Shown: piece after piece, positions 8,528 to 16,019 of the stretch
How positions within the stretch are numbered: position 1 is the first letter of the stretch
Layout of the letters: each line of letters starts with the position of its first letter
Origin: UBA6183 sp943372215
GTDB lineage: Bacteria; Bacteroidota; Bacteroidia; UKL13-3
Direction: 5' to 3'
DNA length: 64,000 nucleotides
Assembly (NCBI GenBank): GCA_943372215.1
Contig: CALRXU020000008.1
Span: 62,001 to 126,000, forward strand
Program-made: the position numbers and the translations under genes
The notes under the pieces: generated by a model
The model's input: the letters and a program-made list of their open reading frames with translations, nothing else
Databases searched by the model: none
Told to the model about the DNA's origin: nothing

Positions 8528-9787
8528 ATGGCAGCTACTATTTCAACCCAACAACCCGTAAATACCACCAACGACTCTAACGCAAAGTACGGTGTGGCCC
8601 TGTATTCATTAATGTTATTGTTTTTTATGATGGGTTTTATTACCTGCTTAAATGATATACTGATTCCTTATTTAAAAGCCATTTTCCAACTGAATTATGC
8701 CCAAGCCAATTTAATTAACCTGTGTTTTTTCGGGGCTTATTTTGTCATGTCTATTCCATCAGGCATGATTATTCAAAAAATTGGTTATAAAGGCGGCATG
8801 ATTCTGGGGTTTGTAATTGCAGCATTGGGTTGTTTTTTGTTTTATCCTGCCGCATCAACCAAAGTGTATGGGTTATTTTTAGCCGCTCTTTTTGTGTTGG
8901 CCTCTGGTATCACTTTATTGCAAGTTGCGGGCAATCCTTATGTGGCAGCTTTGGGCAAACCAGAAACCTCTTCGGCCAGACTTACCCTAACGCAAGCCTT
9001 TAATTCAGTAGGCACAACTATAGCTCCTTATTTCGGCAGCATACTGATCTTATCTAATTTACCCAAAGAAATTACGGCATCAACAGCTATTGATGTGAGT
9101 GCAGTGCAAACCCCTTATTTGTTTATTGGTGGCACTTTGGTGGTGATTGCATTGGTGTTGTTTATGCTAAAACTACCTGCTATTACACGTACCAATGCAA
9201 ACACGGATAACTCACAAACCACCCACAAAAGTGCATGGGGCTACAAACACTTGGTACTTGGAGCTGTTGGCATTTTTTGTTATGTGGGAGCAGAGGTGGC
9301 CATCGGCAGCCACATTGTAAGCTACCTGCAACAGCCAGATGTAATGGGAATGACAGCCAATGATGCAGGACCTTATGTAAGTTATTATTGGGGCGGTGCT
9401 ATGGTGGGGCGATTTATTGGTAGTTATGTGCTTCAAAAATTTAATCCTGGTAAGGTATTGGCGTTTAATGCCCTTATAGCCGTGATATTGCTTATCATTA
9501 GTATTTTAACATCGGGTTCAATAGCCATGTGGAGCTTACTGCTTATCGGTTTAATGAACTCATTGATGTTTGCCACCATATTTACACTTGCTGTTGATGG
9601 ACTGGGAAAACATACTGACCAAGGCAGCGGTATTTTATGCACCGCCATTGTTGGTGGAGCTATCGTGCCATATCTATATGGCTTAGTGGGTGATGCGGTA
9701 AGTTTAAAAGTGGCATTTATTTTGCCAGTGCTTTGTTACCTGTATATTATTTATTATGGCAGACTGGGCCATGTAAAACAACGTTAA
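8528..9787 (+). CDS. FucP/GluP-type MFS sugar:proton symporter
   Basis: The 419-residue protein has about 12 hydrophobic segments and no signal peptide. The start GFITCLNDILIPYLKAIFQL and the segment QVAGNPYVAALG are characteristic of the FHS branch of the major facilitator family (fucose, glucose/galactose and N-acetylglucosamine permeases). It sits in the inner membrane and would import a monosaccharide with a proton. Surrounded by starch-degrading enzymes and followed 45 bases on by a BadF-type kinase gene, glucose is the likely substrate. Its promoter is overlapped by the starch-locus palindrome. Confidence 0.9.
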   Translation: MAATISTQQPVNTTNDSNAKYGVALYSLMLLFFMMGFITCLNDILIPYLKAIFQLNYAQANLINLCFFGAYFVMSIPSGMIIQKIGYKGGMILGFVIAALGCFLFYPAASTKVYGLFLAALFVLASGITLLQVAGNPYVAALGKPETSSARLTLTQAFNSVGTTIAPYFGSILILSNLPKEITASTAIDVSAVQTPYLFIGGTLVVIALVLFMLKLPAITRTNANTDNSQTTHKSAWGYKHLVLGAVGIFCYVGAEVAIGSHIVSYLQQPDVMGMTANDAGPYVSYYWGGAMVGRFIGSYVLQKFNPGKVLAFNALIAVILLIISILTSGSIAMWSLLLIGLMNSLMFATIFTLAVDGLGKHTDQGSGILCTAIVGGAIVPYLYGLVGDAVSLKVAFILPVLCYLYIIYYGRLGHVKQR

Positions 9788-9832
9788 CTTTAGTTATTAT
9801 TGCTTAAATTATAAACACCAAACATATTGAAG

Positions 9833-10690
9833 ATGATACTTATTGCTGATAGTGGCTCAACCAAAACAGATTGGGCTTTAACCAATCCTGAAACTGGAGC
9901 TTTTACGGTGTTTCACACCATTGGTTACAATCCTTACTTTATTGATTCGGAAGCGATTTATTATTCATTAAGTGAAAACCTGATTAAATCTTTTGATGCT
10001 TTAACAGTAGATAAAGTGTACTTTTATGGCGCAGGGTGTTCAACCGCAGAAAAAACAGAGATTGTACGCAAAGCATTGTCACGCACATTTACCAAGGCAT
10101 CACTTATTGATGTAGGGCATGATTTATTAGGCAGCGCAAGGGCTTTGCTGGGCGACAATCGTGGTTTTGCAGGAATATTGGGAACAGGCGCAAATACCTG
10201 TTTGTATGATGGCAAGATATGTGAAATGAACATTGACTCGTTGGGCTACTTATTGGGTGATGAAGGAAGCGGAAGTTATATCGGAAAAAAAATAGTACGT
10301 GATTTTATGCGTAACCGCTTGGATCCAGAATTGCAGGCACGCTTTAAAGAACGTTTCCAAATTGATAGCAATGAACAGATTTTCCATACCTTATACACCA
10401 CCCAGTTTCCGAACCGCTATTTGGCCAGTTTTTGCAAATTTGCTGATGAATATGTAACCCATCCTTACATTAAAAATAAGGTGCGCGACTCGTTCAGAGA
10501 CTTTTTTAAGAACCTGGTAAGTAAATACCCTGACTACAAAAACTACCCATTTAATTGTGTAGGCAGTGTCGGGTTTGTATTCAAGGATATATTAGAGGAA
10601 GTGGCCATTAGCTACGATATGAAAATTGGCAAGGTGATTCAATCACCCCTAAAAGATTTGGTAAGTTACCACCTCACATCCGCCAAATAA
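9833..10690 (+). CDS. BadF/BadG-family sugar kinase (N-acetylglucosamine kinase-like)
   Basis: This 285-residue cytoplasmic protein belongs to the actin-like ATPase superfamily. The phosphate-1 motif IADSGSTKTDWAL is at the very N-terminus, the phosphate-2 region GILGTGANTCLYDG is near residue 110, and LLGDEGSGSYIGKK follows. I chose the ATG at 9833; an in-frame TTG at 9827 adds two residues. The family phosphorylates N-acetylglucosamine, MurNAc or glucose. Coupled to a glucose-type importer within the starch locus, glucose phosphorylation is the most economical role, but substrate choice is inference. Confidence 0.85.
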   Translation: MILIADSGSTKTDWALTNPETGAFTVFHTIGYNPYFIDSEAIYYSLSENLIKSFDALTVDKVYFYGAGCSTAEKTEIVRKALSRTFTKASLIDVGHDLLGSARALLGDNRGFAGILGTGANTCLYDGKICEMNIDSLGYLLGDEGSGSYIGKKIVRDFMRNRLDPELQARFKERFQIDSNEQIFHTLYTTQFPNRYLASFCKFADEYVTHPYIKNKVRDSFRDFFKNLVSKYPDYKNYPFNCVGSVGFVFKDILEEVAISYDMKIGKVIQSPLKDLVSYHLTSAK

Positions 10691-10712
10691 CTACTAAGAA
10701 GTTGATAAAAAC

Positions 10713-10748
10713 AAAAGCCCTGTCTCTTTCGGAGAACAGGGCTTTTTC
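10713..10748. terminator. bidirectional terminator hairpin
   Basis: An AAAAGCCCTGT arm and its complement ACAGGGCTTTT enclose a short loop, with a run of T on each strand. It separates the plus-strand kinase gene from the convergent GH31 gene. Confidence 0.85.
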
Positions 10749-10761
10749 ACATGAAAAAACT

Positions 10762-13212
10762 CTACCAATTTATAATCATCTGGTCATTGGTATTCTTGAT
10801 GGTGAAAGCCACAACAGTGGCCTTTTTGCTTTCAATGCTTTTGCCTATTGGATCAAACTGCGAAACTCCTGCAATCATCTCTACTGACTCCACATTGCTG
10901 TTTTGTACAACACCGTTGGCTTTAAATGTTGCTCCGTCAAAACCATGCATCATTAATTTAATGGCTTTGAATTTACTTACATAAGCTCCTTCTGTTTTAC
11001 CCAGCACCAGCGTATTGTTGGCAGCCTGATAAGTAAACGTGCGTTTGTGGTATTTATTACCCAAATGCTCATAGCCATCGCCAGCATCTTCGTAATAAAC
11101 AAATTGGTTGGCTTCATTGCCTTTGTAAACATGCAGGTATAAGGTATCAACAGGCATTTCTTTGGCACTTTGAACCACACTTTGCATAGGGATAATGCTA
11201 CTACCTTTAATGTAAAGCGGCAATGTTTCCATTGGTGTTTCTACATACAACTCTTGTTTACCGTTATACACTTGCTCCGTATGCAAATTGTACCAAGTTC
11301 CCTGAGGGAGGTAAACCTTATTGATTTCTTTATAACTCACCACTGGCGCAACCATAATGGCGTGCCCAAACAAATATTGGTTCTGATAATTCCAGTCATA
11401 GATTTTGTTATCAAAAGTGTAATCAATAGCAAGGCTGCGGGCTACGGGCATCCCATTTTGGGTTGACTCATAAAATGTGCTATAAAGGTATGGCATCAAT
11501 TTGTAACGCAGCGAGATGTAATTGCGCACAATCTCTTCTACTTTCTCCCCGTAACTCCAAGGCTCACTATCTTTGGCATCCACCATTTTGTGACTTCTGA
11601 AAAATGGACAGAACGTACCAATTTGCATCCAGCGGCTAAAGAGTTCTTTGCTGGCTTCACCAGCAAAACCTCCCACATCATAACCAGCATTAGCTACCCC
11701 ACTTAAGCCAAGGCTATTTACCAAACGTACTCCAGCCATCATGTGGTCATCTTCTGGGCGGTTATCACCTGTCCATATAGCTGAATAACGTTGAATACCA
11801 GAGTAGGCCGCTCTTGTAAGAATAAAAGGTCGTCTTCCATTTAACAATTTTTTTGAGCCTTCAAAAGTGCTTCTAGCCATTTGAAAGCCATACACGTTAT
11901 GCCATTCGCGGTGCGTAGCTTTTCTGCCTTCATAATCCGCTTCTACCAAATCAGGGAAACGTTGCCCCCAAGTGGCAGGTTCATTCATATCATTCCAAAA
12001 ACCATCTATCCCATCGTTAATGTATCCGCTAAAAGAGTTGCCCCACCATTCGCGTGTTTTAGGTTTGGTAAAATCAGGGAAATGACACCAACCTGGCCAA
12101 ACTTGTCCGGTATAATTGGTTCCATCAGGGTATTTAATAAACAGGTCTTGCGCCTTGCCTTCTTCATAAGCTTTGTACTTATCTTCCACCTTAATACCTG
12201 GGTCAACAATTACCACATTTTTAAAACCCATTCCTTCTAGCTCATCTAGCATTTTTTTGGGTTGAGGGAAACGGTTATTGTCCCATGTGAAAATTTTGTA
12301 TTTATCCATGTAGTGGATGTCAAAATAAATCACGTCAGCCGGGATTTTTTTATCGCGAAACGTTTTGGCCAATGTAATCACTTCCTTATCGGGGTAGTAG
12401 CTATAACGGCATTGTTGAAACCCAATGCTCCACAACGAAGGCATTTCCATGCGCCCAGTTAAATCGGAATATGATTTAATTATACCAGCCACTGAAGTAT
12501 TGGCAAATAAATAATAATTCATTTCTCCTGACTCGGCAGTAAAGCTGCTAAAACGGTTATTGGATGCTCCAAAATTGAAATGGCTTTTAAATGTATTGTC
12601 CATAAATAAGCCATACACTTTTTGGTGATGTAAGCCAATGTAAAAAGGGATGGTGGCATAAATTGGATCTCCACCACTTGGGTATGCGAAGAAATCAGTG
12701 TTCCAGTTGGTATATCCTTCTCCCCTCCTGTTTAAATTGCCTGTTTTTTCACCAAGACCTATAAACTTTTCATCCTCTTGCATTTTTTTGTATGTGGTGA
12801 TTTCTTCACCAATCCAATTGGTACCAAAAGCATTCTCGTCTTCATTTAACACCGTACCATTAAGCGTTTGTAAAGAAAAACGCACCGGACTTTTTGTAAC
12901 CACCAGCTTACAGGAGTCTGTAGTTAATGTAAGTTCAACTGGTGTTTCAGTTACTTTAAAAATACCATCAACAGGTTTTGCAATTACAGCATAACTAAAC
13001 TCATCAAAACTAGCTTGTTTGGTTATTTGAATGCGGATTGCGGTTGGTGAATAGAACCTGATTTGGGCATTGCCATTGGTGGTTTTAATGAGAATCCGTT
13101 GGCTTTCTTTGGTAATTTCAGTGGCATTACCAAGGCTATTGCTAAGGTTACTTTGACCCATAGCACCCAAGGTGGTAATAATTGTTGCCGATATAAGGAG
13201 TAGTTTTTTCAT
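10762..13212 (-). CDS. GH31 alpha-glucosidase, exported
   Basis: The 816-residue enzyme removes terminal alpha-glucose from maltodextrins. Residues 1-19 are a signal peptide (ending LGAMGQ) with no lipobox, so it is probably periplasmic. An N-terminal beta-sandwich precedes the (beta/alpha)8 domain, in which FWNDMNEP gives nucleophile D408 and WTGDNRPEDD gives acid/base D483. The C-terminal part contains VYYEDAGDGYEH, typical of the GH31 distal beta domain (DUF5110-like). GH31 also includes alpha-xylosidases; the starch context favours alpha-glucosidase. It is transcribed divergently from the Nudix regulator, with a copy of the palindrome between them. Confidence 0.93.
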   Translation of the reverse strand: MKKLLLISATIITTLGAMGQSNLSNSLGNATEITKESQRILIKTTNGNAQIRFYSPTAIRIQITKQASFDEFSYAVIAKPVDGIFKVTETPVELTLTTDSCKLVVTKSPVRFSLQTLNGTVLNEDENAFGTNWIGEEITTYKKMQEDEKFIGLGEKTGNLNRRGEGYTNWNTDFFAYPSGGDPIYATIPFYIGLHHQKVYGLFMDNTFKSHFNFGASNNRFSSFTAESGEMNYYLFANTSVAGIIKSYSDLTGRMEMPSLWSIGFQQCRYSYYPDKEVITLAKTFRDKKIPADVIYFDIHYMDKYKIFTWDNNRFPQPKKMLDELEGMGFKNVVIVDPGIKVEDKYKAYEEGKAQDLFIKYPDGTNYTGQVWPGWCHFPDFTKPKTREWWGNSFSGYINDGIDGFWNDMNEPATWGQRFPDLVEADYEGRKATHREWHNVYGFQMARSTFEGSKKLLNGRRPFILTRAAYSGIQRYSAIWTGDNRPEDDHMMAGVRLVNSLGLSGVANAGYDVGGFAGEASKELFSRWMQIGTFCPFFRSHKMVDAKDSEPWSYGEKVEEIVRNYISLRYKLMPYLYSTFYESTQNGMPVARSLAIDYTFDNKIYDWNYQNQYLFGHAIMVAPVVSYKEINKVYLPQGTWYNLHTEQVYNGKQELYVETPMETLPLYIKGSSIIPMQSVVQSAKEMPVDTLYLHVYKGNEANQFVYYEDAGDGYEHLGNKYHKRTFTYQAANNTLVLGKTEGAYVSKFKAIKLMMHGFDGATFKANGVVQNSNVESVEMIAGVSQFDPIGKSIESKKATVVAFTIKNTNDQMIINW

Positions 13213-13288
13213 ATGTTAATTTGCTTAACCTGCTTAATATACAAGTATACTTTTTTTAATACGATAACCATACAAGAATAAGGAATAA

Positions 13289-13305
13289 AGTGTAAAAAAT
13301 ACACT
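13289..13305. promoter_or_regulatory. operator copy 2: AGTGTA-AAAAA-TACACT
   Basis: This perfect 6+5+6 palindrome lies between the GH31 gene (start 13212) and the Nudix-winged-helix regulator gene (start 13371). Its position would allow both autoregulation of the regulator and control of GH31. A separate palindrome, AAGTATACTT, at 13243-13252 lies closer to GH31 and may be part of its promoter (TATACTTG on the minus strand). Confidence 0.75.
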
Positions 13306-13370
13306 ATTAACATTTTTTGTTTAAGTCAAGTTCAACATCTATATTTGAATTACTAATTATATCCTCCTGC

Positions 13371-14096
13371 ATGAAAAAGAATTCCTTTAAAAAACACATT
13401 TCTGTAGATTGTGTAATTTTTGGATATGACGAAAGCAACAATAAACTGGAACTGCTGGTAATTGAGCAAAAAGAACCCGCTAAAAAAAGTAAGAATGAAT
13501 TTACTGCTCAATTTGCGTTGCCGGGAGATTTGGTAAATGAGGATGAAGGCTTAGATGAAGCTGCCGAAAGGGTATTAAAAGAACTTACTCATGTGGAGGG
13601 CTTACATTTAAGGCAATTTCATTGTTTTGGCGACCCTATGCGGGTTAAACAGGAAAAAGACAGAGAATGGTTAAACTTATACCGTAGCGACCCTGAGGCG
13701 CGTGTAATTACAGTTGCGTATTATACGTTGGTACGCAAAGAAATGATACGTCCCATACCAGGCTCATTTGCCCGTAATGTGGTTTGGAAAAATGCAAAAC
13801 GTATTCCACCATTGGCTTTTGACCACACCCAAATTGTAAAAAAGGCGGGAGAAGATTTGCGCAAGCATTTAGATAGTGATTTAATTGCAAAAGAATTGTT
13901 GCCACAAAAATTTACCCTTCGCCAATTGCAAAATTTATATGAAGTTATTTTAAACACCAACTTTGATAAACGTAATTTTATTAAGCGGTTTAAACGGGAT
14001 GAGGTGCTGATAGAACTTGGTGAAAAACAAAAAGGTTTGATGTATAAACCAGCCCAGCTTTATGGCTTTAAAAAATCAGAGAAAGCCAGTGCTTAA
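13371..14096 (+). CDS. Nudix-winged-helix transcriptional regulator (NrtR/AraR type)
   Basis: The protein has 241 residues from the ATG at 13371; a longer frame would need a TTG at 13317 only 11 bases past the operator. Residues 8-140 form a Nudix domain (VDCVIFGYDE at the start, ALPGDLVNEDEGLDEAAERVLKEL as the Nudix box region). The box is degenerate: the expected REUxEE is read as ERVLKE, so hydrolysis is unlikely and effector sensing is expected. Residues 165-235 (FTLRQLQNLYEVIL, DKRNFIKRF) match the winged-helix domain of NrtR-like repressors. Known members sense NAD metabolites or sugars such as arabinose. Here a starch-derived effector is inferred from the palindromes in the locus. Confidence 0.88.
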   Translation: MKKNSFKKHISVDCVIFGYDESNNKLELLVIEQKEPAKKSKNEFTAQFALPGDLVNEDEGLDEAAERVLKELTHVEGLHLRQFHCFGDPMRVKQEKDREWLNLYRSDPEARVITVAYYTLVRKEMIRPIPGSFARNVVWKNAKRIPPLAFDHTQIVKKAGEDLRKHLDSDLIAKELLPQKFTLRQLQNLYEVILNTNFDKRNFIKRFKRDEVLIELGEKQKGLMYKPAQLYGFKKSEKASA

Positions 14097-14116
14097 ATAA
14101 AGCAACTTGGTAATAA

Positions 14117-14152
14117 CAAAAAAGGCCAACCCAATGGGTTGGCCTTTTTTGT
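14117..14152. terminator. bidirectional terminator hairpin
   Basis: A long perfect stem (AAAAAGGCCAACCC and its complement) with a 3-base loop lies between the convergent regulator and T9SS-protein genes. T runs occur on both strands. Confidence 0.9.
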
Positions 14153-14165
14153 TATCTATCAATTG

Positions 14166-15902
14166 TTATTGAACAATTAATTTTAAGGTTTTGCCTTCGC
14201 CACGGTTGTTGGTAATGTTTACAAACAACATACCAGTAGCTAAGTCAGTTTTGTTCATCGTGAATTTATTTTCTTCCACGTTGGTGTAAGAAGCAATTAC
14301 TTTACCTGCAATATCCATTACGGTAACATTATGTGATTTTGCAGCATCGTTGAACTCAATGTTTACTACTGAGCTGGTTGGGTTTGGATATAATTTAACA
14401 TTGCTCAATAATCCAGCCACATCACGTAAGCCGCTCAAATCAGCTACTTCGCATGAGCTAAATACATAAGCTAAAGTAACATCATTTGCAGTTGTTCTGG
14501 TATAAACCCTGTTGAATCCTCCAACACCACTTGGTTCAACACAATCGCGGTCTGTAGAATCGGTGAAAGTTTCCTCGTTAGCTGTTTGCGAAGAATCTCC
14601 GTTTACGAACTTGTAGTTGAATTTACCTGGGCAAACGTCATTTACAACAGCGGTATAAAAACCTGTTTTACCTGGTAATGGACTCATGCGAATAGCACCA
14701 GCTTGCCAGTTAGGCGTTTGGAAGGTACCCATTACATAAACTCTACCTTGGGCATCAGGAATTTCATTTGATAAATCAACTATAAAAGTGATTTTTTGGT
14801 TAGCTGGTTTTGAAGGACAAGGACCAATATCTCTTGAACCGAAGCAGGTTAAATCCAACGTATCATTAGCCGATAAATCCCAAACACGGTCTCCTCCACC
14901 TTCCCAGTTGGTATTGCCATTTTTGTGGAAGCGGAATTTGAATTTAGCTTCACCTGAATCTAATTTAATAACAGCAACATAAAAAGTAGTGTTACCCATT
15001 TTAGACAATTTAACACCAGTAGTCCAATTGGTTAATTCAGGACGTCCTCCAGCCACAGTAACAGAGTCAAATCCACCATCGCAGTTGGTATTTGCCATAT
15101 CTATTATAAAAGAAGCATCGTAACGTGGAAGTGCTGCTGCAGGGCAAGCTGAACAAGAAGCATAACATACCTTACCAACAACAACATTATTAGACACAGC
15201 AAGCGTTCTGTTATTTGATGTGGCGCATGCCGAAGGCACACTTTCATCAGACCCCCATGCATTGCCATTTACATATTTATAAGCATAAGACCCGGCAGGT
15301 ACATACAATATCACCTCATACAACTTATTGTTGTTAAACAAATTTGCCATCTGGGTTGCACCAGGAGCCCATTCAGGAAACCCTGCTGCTTTTTGTATAT
15401 CGCCAGCTATAGATACACCATTGGCACTGATAGCTCCAGCCAATTGCATATCAACCGCTAACCTTACTGCAAATTTACCAGCAGGAGCCCTTTGTGCAAA
15501 TACAATTGCTGGCAATACGCTGGTATCATTTGCTACTGAATCAATAAACCACCAACGGTTATCATCTGAACCGCCATTGTTGGGATGTCCTTTTTGATTA
15601 AACGCTGGAACTGATTCAACATCATTCCAAGTGTTACCGTTGATAAATTTAAAACGATAATAAGTTTTTGCAGGAATATCTACAATTACAGAGTAGATAT
15701 TTCCGCTCCCACCATTGCTCATTGCTGTGGCGGCTGGATCCCAATCACCCGCAGCTCCGGCTGCTTTTTGAAAATCTCCTGCGATATGAACCCCGTTAGT
15801 TCCAACAGTTTGGCCGGTCATATCAACCTGAAATTTTACCTTTTTTGCGTAAACACCTGAAAAAACACCAAGTGCAGCAGTAAATAGTAATAATTTTTTC
15901 AT
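14166..15902 (-). CDS. four-module surface starch-binding protein with T9SS sorting domain
   Basis: The 578-residue protein has a signal peptide (residues 1-19) and four repeats of about 100-120 residues starting near 24, 145, 265 and 375. Each reads roughly VDM, VxIAGDFQ, W, M, then a tail YxYKFVNGxxW. These look like small beta-sandwich carbohydrate-binding modules. The last 75 residues (LYPNPTSSVVNIEF to TLKLIVQ) are a type A T9SS sorting domain, so the protein is exported to the cell surface. It would bind starch as SusE/SusF do in Bacteroides, but with a different anchor. It is divergent from the T9SS amylase, with operator copy 3 between them. Module family (CBM20/48-like) is uncertain. 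Confidence 0.85.
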   Translation of the reverse strand: MKKLLLFTAALGVFSGVYAKKVKFQVDMTGQTVGTNGVHIAGDFQKAAGAAGDWDPAATAMSNGGSGNIYSVIVDIPAKTYYRFKFINGNTWNDVESVPAFNQKGHPNNGGSDDNRWWFIDSVANDTSVLPAIVFAQRAPAGKFAVRLAVDMQLAGAISANGVSIAGDIQKAAGFPEWAPGATQMANLFNNNKLYEVILYVPAGSYAYKYVNGNAWGSDESVPSACATSNNRTLAVSNNVVVGKVCYASCSACPAAALPRYDASFIIDMANTNCDGGFDSVTVAGGRPELTNWTTGVKLSKMGNTTFYVAVIKLDSGEAKFKFRFHKNGNTNWEGGGDRVWDLSANDTLDLTCFGSRDIGPCPSKPANQKITFIVDLSNEIPDAQGRVYVMGTFQTPNWQAGAIRMSPLPGKTGFYTAVVNDVCPGKFNYKFVNGDSSQTANEETFTDSTDRDCVEPSGVGGFNRVYTRTTANDVTLAYVFSSCEVADLSGLRDVAGLLSNVKLYPNPTSSVVNIEFNDAAKSHNVTVMDIAGKVIASYTNVEENKFTMNKTDLATGMLFVNITNNRGEGKTLKLIVQ

Positions 15903-15958
15903 TATAAATTTAGTTTAGTTGTTAAGCGAATATAATAAAAATGTGAAGAAAAAAAATA

Positions 15959-15979
15959 AAAGTGTAGGAAATACACTTT
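15959..15979. promoter_or_regulatory. operator copy 3: AGTGTA-GGAAA-TACACT (extended)
   Basis: The core palindrome is at 15961-15977 and the symmetry extends by two bases on each side (AAAGTGTA and TACACTTT). It lies between the T9SS binding-protein gene (start 15902) and the T9SS amylase gene (start 16020), and so could control the amylase-SusC-SusD operon. Confidence 0.75.
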
Positions 15980-16019
15980 CTTTTTTTTAACTCGCATATG
16001 CTAAAGTGGCAAACACTCC

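Noticed and set aside
13243..13252. Palindrome AAGTATACTT as another copy of the starch operator
   Set aside because: Its arms do not match AGTGTA/TACACT and it overlaps a possible GH31 minus-7 element (TATACTTG); it is better read as promoter sequence.
14166..15902. Repeats in the T9SS protein as a tandem DNA repeat or CRISPR
   Set aside because: The repetition is at protein level with diverged DNA; there are no short direct repeats with unique spacers.
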